From positions 3,718,059 through 3,782,058 of the forward strand of contig WBMV01003161.1 in the NCBI GenBank assembly GCA_013396655.1: a stretch of DNA of 64,000 nucleotides. Direction: 5' to 3'. Under the pieces are notes generated by a model. That model did no database searches. It was not told where the DNA came from and saw only the letters and a program-made list of their open reading frames with translations. Shown here in pieces: positions 26,001 through 38,490 of this stretch; the stretch's first letter is position 1; the number at the start of each line of letters is the position of its first letter. This stretch comes from Campylorhamphus procurvoides. Lineage: Eukaryota; Chordata; Aves; Passeriformes; Dendrocolaptidae. A program made the position numbers and the translations under genes.

Positions 26001-29000
26001 TAGAGATATGTGACTCTCTATCTGCTGGCCTCCTGTAATAGAAATTGAACTTTCTCAAGAAAGCAGCTGTAAAGAGAGAGACTGTTTTACCAAGACTTAG
26101 ACTGTATCCATTTTTGATAGATTTAGTTAACCTACAAGGGAACAACAGTATTGACATATATCACTTTGAAAAATGCCAGCTGAACGAGGTATTTTTGTTT
26201 CCTGGGTTACATGCTGAAGCCATGTCATTTGTTCTGCTTTTTTTCTGTCTGCTAACACATTCTGTTCCTGTATTTTATATGTTCACTCTCTGAACTACCC
26301 ACAGATATCAATTACATTTTAGGAGAGTGAACAGTATTTCTAACAGTCTATAGGGAACTCTCACTTTTGTCCCGATTTATGTAATTGTTTGGACTAGAAA
26401 TACAATTAGAGGAGTAAAAATATTGTCCTAAAGATCCTTTAAACCTGATAAATAATTTTTGGTGGAAAGACTTCTGGTTCTGTCAGCTGACATCACACAT
26501 GAGAAAGAGTAGCTCCCAAAGAAAGAGACTAATGAGATTAGTTAAATTTGGGTGTTCCCTTAGTGGGTTTTTCCTAAGAACTCATCAGTGCCTAGTCCAG
26601 TGCCTTTACAGTCTCCATCCTGGAAGGATAATGAATATTAAGGAAAGGCGCCTTTAGATTTTTTGAGTCTTCATTAAAACTATGGATAGAGTTGCCTGCT
26701 GAGGCACTTCATGATGCAGAGCTGGCTCTGGGGTTTAAGATTCAGATCTGTCCAGACCAGAAAACCAAACCAATATCGACAATGCCACCACTGGTTTTGC
26801 TCACTGCCTGTTTGGTGAGAGGAGTTTGGGTCAGGCTGGTCAAGAACATTTGATGGGAACAAAGCTTTTACATGAGAATTATTCTCCTTTCATTCCCTTT
26901 GCTTCTATTTCCTACATGTATAGGGTGAAATCTGTTCTCATTGTGGCGTGCTGATACCCTGTCAAATCCATGTGCACAAGGCACCAGCAGTGCTGTGATT
27001 TACACTGGGGTGGCTCAGGGTGCTGGTTTGAGCTTGCTGTTGCCTTCCTGGGAAAGCCATCACTTGTTATTTAGGAAGGGAGCTGATAGTGCTGGGAGCA
27101 GCTCGGAGCAGCCTTGCTCCCAGGCCGGTGCCAGGGAACAGATGTGTGACATGCCATATCCTCAGCAGATGGACACGCCATATGCCATTAAAAGTGGTTA
27201 TTCAACTTTCTCTCACATTGTGGGTGAACAGCTCTGCTCTTTTGCATCAAAGCCTTAACAGGCAAGAAGGGTGTTGACTCCTAGAGGAGGTAAGGAACTC
27301 ACAGGATGATTCCCCAGCTGTGTCCCTGAGTTCCTCAGAGAAGAACAACTGTGACCCTTTCAAGGGTCTGTCTGCCTGAGGGGTTGCTGTGCCCGTATTC
27401 CTGGTTGTGGGAGGTATCTGCTCTAACTCAGAGCCCTGTAACTGGTCCGATGCACATCCAAGTCTGAGCTAATTTACTTTGCTTTTCCTAAGGCAGGCTT
27501 GGAGCATGGCTGATGGGGTCATGGAGCATCTGGAATGGCTTGGCATACATGAGGAGCAAGCTCCCATCTCCACAGAGGAAAAGCAGGGCTTACAGAGACA
27601 AACTTGGGTGTATAATTGAACTGCAGGAAGGAGTCATTCCAAGAGGACTTAAAAAGGAGTAGAAAGTTGCACAGTGGCCTAAGAACAGCTACACACATGA
27701 TTTACGTGCTGATAGAGATCTTGGTTAGGTGGACACTTCCAGGCCAAGCTTCAGGCACTGAATGCTCCTGTGCTTTCAGCTCACACTTGGTTTCAGAGCC
27801 ATGAGGGATGCTGCAGAATTGTGTGGTTAAGTGGTTTGATGAACCATCATACAGGTTCTTTCTGTTATTCAGGAGGAAAAATTATTGTCAGTCACTTGTG
27901 GCCTGTATAAGAAAGCTGTGATGACCCAGGTTTTATCATTTTAGGGTATGAACTGTATCACAAAAGGGACTAACCCCATTTTGGTGAATGGCTGAAAAGG
28001 TTTACAGTGGTGAATGATTGCAATTATACTGAGAAACGTAGCTTTTATAAAATAATTTGTGCTTAGAAGATAAGTCTCCTGTGAATAGCACAGAATTGGG
28101 CTGGGAATGTGCCAGAGCAAGACTGTTTCAAAGTTGATGGGTTTGATTTTCCTCTCACTATAAATTTGGTCAATTCAGATGAATGACTGAGCTTTGGGCT
28201 GGTTGGTATTTTAGGTGTCAATGATAGAAAAATGGGAGTTGAGTGGAAAAGACTTGGGGAAACTCTTTATAGGTCAAGTCTTCTTTGACCCAAGCCAGCT
28301 CCTGAGTGGTTGTTTTTCTGTCCCAAGTTATTCAGAAGCCCAAAACACAGGAGAATTACAATGAATGGGTTTGTTTTGGACAATCTATAGCTTAATGTGA
28401 GACAATGGCCATATTAAAACCTACATATTGAATGGAATAATGAGACTACATATAGATGGAATAAATGCCAAGTCAATACCTGAATGGAAGTGTGTGACAG
28501 GGGTTGCTATGACATCTCTCTTATTTAATAAAGCAATAAATAAAGGAATGGAGATCTCCATAAATGGTCTCAGCAGAAATTAGAGCTGTTCCTAATGGCT
28601 CTAATATATGCAGTAGCACTTTTGAAAATTAATTATCTTCCTTCATAAACAAGAATGGGAGTTTTTGATCATGTTTGAAATTATTTTAATTTGTCTCAAT
28701 TTATGCCAATTCCAGTTGAAATGTCCCTGAAGCTTCACCTGGGGAGTAGGGAAGTTATGAGTAGAGATCTGTACAAGTGTTTTGTTCAAATCCTTTCTAC
28801 TTTGTGTTGAAAGTGTGAGAAGACATGAATAAATACACCCCAAAATGCAGTTTCTTGGAGAATATGGGACCTAAGTCTGGAAGCACTTGAGCCCTTAATC
28901 TTATTACTTGATTTATCAGAGGAAGAGTAGGAACAGGATACACTTGGTGCCCCTGAGCTGGAAAACCCATACTTACATTCCAGATGTGGATGTGAAGCTG

Positions 29001-31535
29001 CCAGACCACATCCTTGCATGTTTTAAACCAGGGTATGCATGAAATTAATAGAATTACACGATCTGGGTGTAGAAAGATGAAAGGGCAAGCAAGTTCTATA
29101 CAATGAATAATTAATCTATGAAGTTATGCTCTGGTTTTCCTTGTCAAACATTGCTTTTCTCATTTAGCCTTAGTAGGATGTGATAATATCACACACATTG
29201 GAACAGTTTAGCCTGATGTGTAACTTTCAGGGTATGGTGTTTAATTACGTGTCGTCAGTCATGATGTAGTTCTTCATCTTGGACAGGAAGTGCTGAAGCT
29301 GCACGTCACATCTTGTGGCTGCTCAGATGTGTCATTTATTGGCAACAAATATTTTCTCAGTAACATCTCTTATTGGTAAAATCTCAATTATTTTAGCAAA
29401 GAGTTCCATGCAAATGAATAGCAAAAGGGCATATTATGGCAAAAGAGAATATAAAGAAAATGTGGTTGAAACTTCTTAAAATGTTTTTTTCTTCCCTTTA
29501 AAGGCTTAGTGGTTGAGTGGAGGTTTCTCTGTGCTTGAGCATTTGTTACCCCTTAAATGTATCACACCCACCATATCTCCTACTGTTCCTGGAGAGTTTA
29601 TCAACCTTTAAATGAATAATTTAAAGCTAAGTTAACTTTCTGGAGAAGGAGTCTAATGAATAGATGTAACTGATGCCTGCTAGTTATCACATTCCAGGGT
29701 ACTTGATGAATAAATTATCTTTCTTTCCCCTAGCAGGAAACAGTCCTAATTTTTGGAAATTCATTTGCTCAAAATATCCCTCAAAAATGCATGCAAATAG
29801 TATTTTTATTTGCAAAGGTCCTTCACTCACTTGAGTCACAGGCAAGTTTGTACTTCAACAAGAAACTATAGAAACCAGATGACAAATGATTAATGTTTTC
29901 TTAGGAGAAAATAGCACTGTTTATTTCCAAGATCAGGTATTTTTATGTGCTTGATTTAAAACCTACCAGTCACGTGAAGTCTCCCACCTCGTGCAGGTCA
30001 GGCACATGAAGAACATGTCTTTCCTCAGATTTTTGTGAAAAGAGAAAACAACTCATGGGGATATTTAAAAGTAGTCAAAAAATCATTCAAATGGCTCCAT
30101 ATGTCTTGCTGTTTGTCTCAGTTACATCACAGGAAAATAGAGAAAATACATAAGAAAACCATTCACCTTATGAGCTGTGTAACATCCCAGTTACAAAGGG
30201 GACTGCACTTGCAGTTTCTTACAGTCAGGGTTTGCTGGAGTTAATTAAAAGTATAAATAATTTGCAACAGGAGGATGAATGGGGCTGGGAAATTATTTGT
30301 CCACATATTGATTGCAAGTGCATTTTTCAAATTCCTCATGATCTCATAAATCCTGCAGGTGGCAAAAAAATTTGGGCCAGGTCATTAGAGGCAAACTCAG
30401 CCCCGTTTGAACTGAATTCAGAACTGCTGAACAGTTTTGTCTTTCTGTGGCTCTGCTCAGAGAAAACAAAATTTGGAAGCTGAGTATTTTATTCCCAATA
30501 ATAAATTATACTTGAAAATGTACTTGCTCCCTTCTCTGGATTTGCATAGGTACACTTTTCTTCGGCATCGTGTCACTTTTCTGCCAAACTGTATTTTGAA
30601 ATTTAATGAGAAGCTAAAGGATGCTCATTGACTTATTAATTGCTTTTCACTTATCCATTAGGCTGCATTTTCATCATTTTACAGGAAGATATTCAAATGT
30701 CTTTTGGCCAAAATTATACAGCAGGAAAGGTTCTATCCACCCTGATTCACAAGAGCATTTTACATGTGCCTCAGGTAAGGACAAACAAACAACTGAATTC
30801 ACTATAATATCACTTCACGCAACTTTCTCTTGCCACTAGTTAGGCCTTAATATACTTAGAAGGTTGCTCTTCTAATTTGAACTGTGTGAGACTTTGGCTG
30901 GAGGCTACTTCTGTGTCCCAGTGATAAAAGAAGACATAAAACAACCCAGTGCCTGATCATGCTCCCTGGCTGTCAGTGAATCATGTTTAATAGCATCTCC
31001 ATTGCAGTTTTGGCCAATTTGCTTGCAATGGCATCCTTTTCCATGGGCTTGCTGCTCAGCAGGCCCTGAAGCAATCTATGAATAACTTCCCAACAGATGC
31101 TGTTTATGAATTGAAGCAAATGGCTTCCCTGTTTCTCTTTTTTCTCACTTCAATAATTTTCAGTTACATTACAATGAATATTTATAGTCCTATAGCAGTG
31201 CATAAAAATGGGAACAAGCAGACCTGTGCATTGTTTCATACGTGAGTGCTATTCTAATGGCTTTTGGCTCAATGGTTTTAATAATGTTCTGTTGATGGAC
31301 TGAAAAGAGAATGCAAATTGTAGATCAGTCACTTCCATTCAGAGTTTTAGCAGACTGGGCATTGATGGAAGACTGTATTAGGAGCACATATAGTACATCT
31401 TATCTTCTGGAAATAATACACCCCCTAATACAAGCCTACAATACCTTTCTACTCAGCTTCATCTCCTCTGAGCAATCCCAACTATCTTCCTTGTTAAATG
31501 CAGGATTTGCATTACTGCAGCCATTTCTGACTGGG
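20001..31535. other. non-coding sequence, no gene seen
   Basis: No supported exon. The frame 22302-22664 (+, 120 codons) and the overlapping frames at 28786-29019 (-) are not recognisable as any family. A G/T-rich tract lies at 25325-25358. A small cluster of octamer-like motifs lies at 29762-29815. A site at 30775-30780 (CAG|GTAAGG) resembles a splice donor, but the preceding frame has no recognisable product. Confidence 0.5.
25325..25358. repeat. T/G-rich low-complexity tract
   Basis: Runs of T alternate with GGG and a run of six G, ending in eight T. There are too few long G-runs here to claim a four-tract G-quadruplex. It is marked only as low complexity. Confidence 0.6.
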
Positions 31536-31835
31536 TGTGTTGGGTTTGAGTGGCCAGGATTTGGTATCAGAGTGTCTTCTATGAGAAGCTGGCAGAAGCT
31601 TCCCCTGTGTCTGACTGAGCCAACACCGGTGGCTCCAAGACAGACCCAGCACTGGCCAAGGCCAAGCTCATTAGTGCCAGTGCCAGTGCCTGTATTTAAG
31701 AGGGAAAAAGTGTCTGTGCAATGGAAACAGCAGCTGGGGACACAAGAGAGACTGTGTGAGGGAAACAGCTCTGCAGACACCAAGGTTGGTGAAGGAGGGG
31801 GAGGAGGAGGCATCCAGCCCTGGTCCACCCACCAC
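31536..31835 (+). mobile_element. truncated solo LTR, avian ERVL-like endogenous retrovirus
   Basis: This is an ancient non-coding LTR remnant. It begins TGTGTTGGGTTTGAGTGGCC, consistent with the TG that starts retroviral LTRs. It continues with GAAGCTTCCCCTGTGTCTGA, GGTGGCTCCAAGACAGACCC, TGGCCAAGGCCAAGCTCATT, a TATA-like TATTTAAG at 31693-31700 followed by AGGGAAAAAGTG, and AGACACCAAGGTTGGTGAAG with GGAGGGGGAGGAGG. From memory this order matches a common passerine ERVL-type LTR. No matching second LTR, primer-binding site or gag/pol remnant is visible, so it is a solo or 3'-truncated LTR. The 194-codon frame 31311-31895 and the 133-codon minus frame 31436-31837 both cross it and are not genes. 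Confidence 0.75.
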
Positions 31836-34800
31836 ATTGGGTTTGTCAGGCTCTGGCTAAAATGTCTTGTGACTTACCATAACATTAATGGATAGTGGTA
31901 GAAGCAACCAGTGTTTCAAGTAATTAAGTTGGAAAGTGCAAAGGAGTAACTTTTGGTTTGTTATCAGCCATCATTCTTTAACAGAACACAGCAAAATTCT
32001 TGTTCGATCCTAAAAAGGCCAGTTTACAGCATTTTATAATTCTGTAGCAGTTCTTCAAGGTTGTTTTGCCAAGAAAAGTGGTTAGATTTACAACTGGAGA
32101 TGTTTATTGAGTTTTTTCCAAGGGAACTGCTCTTGGTGCTGCTTCATTCATCTCCAAATGTCTGAACTACTTGTCATTTCTATTAAACAATAGAGAGGCA
32201 AAAGAAATAATGCTTTTCCTATCACAGTAATTCCAAGATTAATAAACCCCTCTAACTTACTAGATACACATGTACAAACATATTGTCTATAAATCTATGC
32301 TAGATACAAAGCATGCATATTTAAATACAGAATATGTCAAATTGTGGCATTTTCCACTGCTCTAAAATAAATTCATTTGTACAATAAAAATAATTGGAGA
32401 TATGAATGACCACACACATTATTCATGCTGCACATCTTTAACACAGCAGTTTATTCCCCAGTACAGAAGCTGGAAACAGGAAACAATCTGAACAATTTCT
32501 TGCTTCCTAATATGATGGCACTCATGTGGATTGCAGCTTTTAAAAATCCACTGTAAATAGGGCACACTAAATAAATATGCCTGTTGTGCCTATGAAACTC
32601 AGACTGTGTGATTTCATCACTTTTGGCTTCCCAGAAATGAATAAAAAGCATATACCATGTTAACTTGCATTATCAATTGCTGTCTCCCAAAAGTAAACTG
32701 AGACATGCACTATGTCCTCAGTTCTGGGCCATTAAGTAGCAAAATAATACAGTTACAGCCATACCAACCTACACTTCTAGAAGCATTTCTTCAGCAAACT
32801 GAAGTCTCTACTAAAAGGCATGCATTGTAGAAGGTTGGCATTTCTAATGGATAGGATAATTTGACATTAAAAAATGCATTTGTTCTATTTTCCATCAAAT
32901 CAATAACTTGAGGAGTTGTCGTGTTGGATTATTGAGGAGGCCACTTTCAGATACCACATTTAGGTCTGGCTGCCCACGCTGGGTGGTGGGCCCAGACCTG
33001 TGGCTCTTCAGAGAACTTGGATCCAACCTTCTCCCTCCACCTCTTGACCCACCCATCTTCTCCTTTAGCCTCTGTCACCTCCTACAATTTCTTTAGAAAT
33101 TCATGGCATTTCTTTCCTGCTTCTTTTGCACCAGGAGAGTGAAATTTACCCGTGTCTTTCCCATATCTTTGTTGATATTTTTTCTGGTCTCCTCTAAGCA
33201 GTTCTGCACATGGTATAGAGTCATAAACAAGTCCTTCCCTTGAGACTACATTTAATTAAGAAAGGTACCAAACCCACAGTAATGTAAAGGCCTAATTTGC
33301 ATTTTCCTCTATCTTTTAAGAATGAAAAAACACAGTAAAATGTTGACTAGATATTCACAAAAATGTCTTCTTCCTGTCAATCACACACAATGGGTTTTTA
33401 TTTAATTATTCCATATAATTTATCTTCACAGTTCCCTCTATAACTCATTTCCACAGCTCCTTGCTTCTTGGACAGGTTATTGATCTAATGTGTACAGAGA
33501 AGGTTTTTTAAAGTCAGTCTTTTAATAATAATTGCCTATGCACAAAATCAAGACGCTTTTTAATTCAAGCAGTAGTAAAAATATGATCAATGTGAGCATT
33601 ACAGCGTTAGGCCTTAAATTAATTGTTTCAGCTTACACTTTAGATAACTTTGACATCACTTCAATATGTGATCTTTTCAGAACTTTATCATGTAGGAAAC
33701 GTTATCTTCATAAATCACTGTCAGCCAAGAAAGCTTAAAACAAAGTAAGTGGCCTGAATGATTTTCCAATGGAAGCTGGAGACTGCACTAGATACTGGTT
33801 TTAGTTTCCAGCCTCCAGGACAAGGATTTAATATCTCAAAAATACCAGGGAAAGCAGTGAAAAAGCTCCACCCACAGCACGGGACAGAAAAGTTTGTAAT
33901 GTGTTACAGAAGTGTCACTCATGAACGGCCATGGGGACATAGCAGGGATTAGATGTGCTCAAGAGGAAGATTGAGTCTATATCTAAGACCTTTTCAGTTT
34001 AGCTCACCATACAAATTTTGCTAAGGTATATTGTTACATTTTCATTAACCACTGGATTAAAATCAAAAGTGTAGACTTCTTACTTCCCCCTTATTAGCCC
34101 CAGTTAGTGGTGATAAACATGCTTTCTCAGATGAATCACAAAGCATTTGTTCAAAAGAAACATCTGAAGTAACATCTGGACAGTGAACTGTGGGGGCCAA
34201 GTGTGAACACATTTCGGGTCACACACTGGGGAGCTTCCCCCTGCTCCACAGGGAGCATCCCTGTGAATCTCTCTCAGGAGCAGGGATAAAGGAGCAGTCA
34301 GTGAGCCCCAGGAGATGGAAGGGAAATGGGTGAAATGGATGTTCTTTCCAGGAGGAAGAGATGTGTATATAAAATCACATACATTCCTTACAGGAATTTA
34401 ATGAGTTGCATGTTAGTTGTGAACTTCTGTGCATTTAAACAGTCCTAATGCTTGGTGTTTCTAATGAGTTGTTTATTACTGTGGGTCTTCAATTTGCCAC
34501 ACATTGAGCAGGCTATAAATACTGATTTATATAAATTATTAATAAAATCAACATCTTTTATCACTTTCTTGCCTGCCATAAACTATGATGAGGTGAAAGT
34601 CTCACGAATGCTTTTAAGTGGTTCCCCCTCTGCCCTCCCAGGACACATGAAGAAAATATTTGCTTTTATAAAATGATGGAAGTGCTTTTTGTGAGGCTAG
34701 AATAAATTTCCTCAGTGTTTCTATAGTGGATACTAATAACTAAAGTGGCTTTGTTATAACCTAACAAAGGCTAACATGGTTTATCTGTAAAAAATCGTAT

Positions 34801-37800
34801 CTTTTCTATTGTCTGCTCCATCTCAGCCTTGTTTTCTGCTATAGTTAATTATTTTTCTCATAGACAAATTAAACCCCATTACTACTAACAAGGGAAATTC
34901 AGATTAAGGGCTCAGGGAAGCTTGGATCTTAATGTTAACATTATTGTGTGAGCAGGAATTTATCAATTTGGGATTAAAAATTAATCACCAAAAATGTTTT
35001 AGAAGCATGATTCATAGTTAAACCAAAATACCAAAATGTTTTTTTGATTCCACAGAAAAGACAGATGTATTTATCTTAACTCTTTGGGAATTGCACTGGA
35101 AAATCAAAAGGCATGTGCCTTTAACAAAGCTAAATTAGAACCATCACATGTGATAATTTCATTTATTTTTTTCTTCTTTGTTTGCCTTTCCCAGCGTGAC
35201 ATGACTCAGACAGAAATAGCCAGATAATATCACAGATGTTCCTTTACACCAATCACTGGTTATTGCTTATCCAAATGATGTTTTAATACAAACACACAAC
35301 TGCTCCTTCTGTTTTATCATTGTCAAAATTTTGTTTCAAATGTAACAAGTGCAGAAGTGTGAGCAGATGTGGCATTGACAGTTTGCTTTCTCCACTGGGC
35401 TGCGTGGCAAGCTAGAGTCACATCTGCATTTTGTTGGATATTTAATTCTGTGCCTTTTTCCCCCAGCCTGGTGCTCCCCAGTTGGCTGCTGGGGCTGGGC
35501 TGGATGGGCTGTGGCTGTGCAGGAGATCTGGAAAGCTGTGCAAACAGCAGTACCTACCATCAGTCAGCTCCTGGAACCACAGGCACCTCCCTGACTTCTT
35601 GGAGAGCATTGGGTAAACAACCTTTTCCAGCCATAGGTGGTCCCTGAAAACCCTGAGGGTGTTAATCCCCGATTGTTCCCAGGGCTTGCCATAGTCCTGC
35701 AGCATCCCTCGCTGCTTTGGGTCCCAGCTGTGCTCTGCTACAGCCCATGGTCACACTGGCTGCCCAAACTGATGGATGGCAGTCTGCAGCCTCGGGGAAG
35801 TCTGGAGTTTCAGGGAAGGGGTAGTTCTGGTCAGGTGGAGGTGTCTCAGTGCGCACTGCTCTATGGTGGAATTGGGCCAGGACAGTCACCTAGATCTTGG
35901 CTCTCAAGGATCCCATAAGCTATGGAAATGGGTAGCCTATAATTCTGAGAACCAGGCAGAGAGAAGTCCCAAGGAAGAAACTATTTTAGTGTAACAACAG
36001 CTGAAGCCATAAATCACTGTGAAATAAATATACTTTATAAACATAAAGAGAAAAAATAGTCCCTCACCTATAGTTTTTATGTGATTTATGTCTTTAATTT
36101 TTTTAAATCAGTGACCCATCAAATGCAGACACAAAATTAGAAATTCAGCAAAAATTTCAAGAGCCACAAGGAAATACTGAGGGTTTATTTGTTCTCCTCC
36201 TGCAGCTGCTTCTCCATGTTACATGAATTTATCTCAAAATGAAGCATGATGAGGAATCATCTTGCCAGAATATTATTGATCTGTGATTTGGGTACCGGGC
36301 TCACTACCCTGTAGACACAGATGTGAAAAGAGACAATTTACTCCCTCTCGCCCCCAAATTTTTCACAGAGCATTTTGTTTCAGATATATAATTCTGTTAG
36401 CTTTTCATAGCAGTTTTGTGACCAAATATACACCGCTTCTATTACTTCTGGGATTTTTCAGTAAAGCAGGAATGAGTCAGTATGTTTGCATTAGTCAGCT
36501 GGTCATGGCTTGAGAGCTGCTGATACCCGTGCACATGGCCCAGAGGGCTCCACACACAGCCAGGCTGGCCTCTCAAGTGCTGAAGGGAAATGGGTTCTTT
36601 TTTTTTTCATTCCTTTCCTTTTTTTCCCCCATTGGTTACAGTGGGATTTAGTTCAGGCTCAATAAATTCAACAACAAGTACCGGATCTTTTCAGCTGGTG
36701 TAAATTTCACACATTTGCTTCAAAAGCAGACGCTGCCTTTCACAGTGGGAATTTTTCTGCTATCTTGGGTACACACAATTTGCAAGTGCTGAAGTTGGAG
36801 TGTCCAGCTCTGTAACTTTGAAAAAGATACTGAGGTTCTCCCTGCATTATTGCTGGCTATACTCTGAGCAGGACTTTCCTCCTCGTTTTTACTGTCTTTA
36901 TTGTTGATTAATAAAACTATATTTTGTACAGACATTTTCAAGAAATATATGACCAGATTATACCAACAACATTTGAGAAAAATATGGTCTGTGTATCCAG
37001 GACAAAGCCAAAAATTCACAGAATGAGATTCTCTTTAGCCAGCTCTACTTGATTTTCTTTTAGGAAATCACAGTGTTTGTAACAATATGGCCCTCCTTAC
37101 CAAAATAATCCAACTCTCTTTCAATATTCACCAGGAAGGCTACATGTATCAGTCATTAATTATTGAAAACCATGTATGAACATAAGAAAAAGGGAGAATT
37201 TTACTTTTCTCCAGGATCCTGGTTTCTTTTGCAGCCTCTGAGCTACAACCTGTTTGCCCCTGCAGTAGCCACTTGTTCAGGATATTGGTGGTGAAGGAGG
37301 AAGGGCTGATGGGGCAGTGTCACTGTGGGCACATGGCTTGAATAAAGCCCTTCTTTCTGTGGTTGCCTCAATAAAAACCTACTTTGCTTTTGCAGTCTTG
37401 GAATTGTCCAAGTACCTGGAAAAGCTCTTTTATCTTCCATAGAATGGGGTTCGTTCAACTCCTGAGCATATTTATTGCTTAGGAAGATATCTTTAGGATT
37501 AGACTCTTTGAAGTGCAACAGAGACAAGTTGCACTTTCTCAAGGCTATGTCTTTATATGTAAGAGCTCCTTCTGGAGTGTGGCCATTTAAAATATATGAA
37601 AATATTTTTTTGTTAATAGGTTGAACCATAAAGATGAGATAATGGCATTCCAATATTTGTTCTTGTTCCACAATGATTACCTTTTTACCTTATCTATGCC
37701 AAGGAAAAGTTCTTATATTGGTAATGCAAATTTTCTGCAAGTGGTTCTTTAGAGCTGTGCCCAGCTCTGCACAAAGATAGAGGAATCCTGAAGGGCCACC

Positions 37801-38304
37801 GAACTTTGCTCTGTGACATTCTGTGATGGTCACAGAAATGTCTTCCTCAGCAAGACAATTGAATGGAACTGGTGATTTCTGCAAGACAAGGACCAGTAAG
37901 TTCTGTCTGTTGTACCCTCCCACACTGCACATCATGTGAGTGGTACCGATCTATCCAAGGTGTGCCTGTGCAACCTCAGTCTAGAGGTGGGTGCTGCAGC
38001 CACTGGGCACGGAGCTGGGCAGCTCCACAGTTCTTCTTAAAGGTAACCTATGCTGAGAGCAATAGGAGACAGAAAAGGCATTCCATTCCAGTTCATCAGT
38101 TGTACCAAAATAGAGCCCAGAAATATCTACCACAGGTTCTAGCATGAGTTGGAGAATCCTTATGGATGTAAGATTGGATATTGGGATATACACACTGCCC
38201 TATCCTTGTTCAGGGGGTGATCAAGTACTGTCTTTCAAGTCTATTGCCCTGACCTCAGTTTTTGTCTTTGTGACAGAAGCTTTTCTGATTTTTTTTTCTT
38301 TTAA
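31836..38304. other. non-coding sequence, no gene seen
   Basis: No exon or RNA supported. At 35.4-35.95 kb a relatively GC-rich patch gives several overlapping open frames on both strands, a base-composition effect rather than coding. The 142-codon minus frame 37243-37671 is unrecognised, has no splice or promoter context and is treated as chance. A pyrimidine-rich tract lies at 36596-36630. Confidence 0.5.
36596..36630. repeat. pyrimidine-rich low-complexity tract
   Basis: T-runs are interrupted by CATTCC and end in CCCCC. It resembles a polypyrimidine tract but is not followed by a convincing exon. Confidence 0.6.
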
Positions 38305-38490
38305 TTATGTTGGAAAAGACCTCTGAGATCATCAAGTCCAACCTGTGACCGAACACCACCATGTCAACTAGACCATCCACATCCAGTCTTTTCTTGAAAA
38401 CCTGCAGGGATGGTGATTCCACAACCTCTCTGGGCAACCACTCCAATGTCAAATCACCCTTTCTGTGAAGAATTTCCCTTCTGAACATGA
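38305..38490 (-). repeat. CR1 LINE fragment, antisense orientation
   Basis: The + strand shows GTTGGAAAAGACCTCTGAGA, TCATCAAGTCCAACCTGTGA, ATCCACATCCAGTCTTTTCT, CAGGGATGGTGATTCCACAA, CTCTCTGGGCAACCACTCCA and AATCACCCTTTCTGTGAAGA. These are reverse complements of the CR1 3' UTR region ('ACTCGATGATCTTAAAGG...CCAACC' class). The wording differs from the copies at 5.5 and 11.8 kb, so this is a different, probably older CR1 subfamily. The terminal repeats are lost, as is the 5' part. Confidence 0.88.

Noticed and set aside
30621..30780. Possible exon ending at CAG|GTAAGG
   Set aside because: It has the same donor hexamer as at 55.1 kb, but the sequence before it is AT-rich, with no CpG island and no meaningful translation.
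31311..31895. 194-codon open frame on +, the longest in the window
   Set aside because: More than half of it is the LTR fragment at 31536-31835, and a minus-strand frame of 133 codons covers the same place. It is explained by the repeat's composition.
37243..37671. 142-codon open frame on -
   Set aside because: The translation resembles no family I know, has no hydrophobic or repeated structure, and has no supporting exon or promoter signal.
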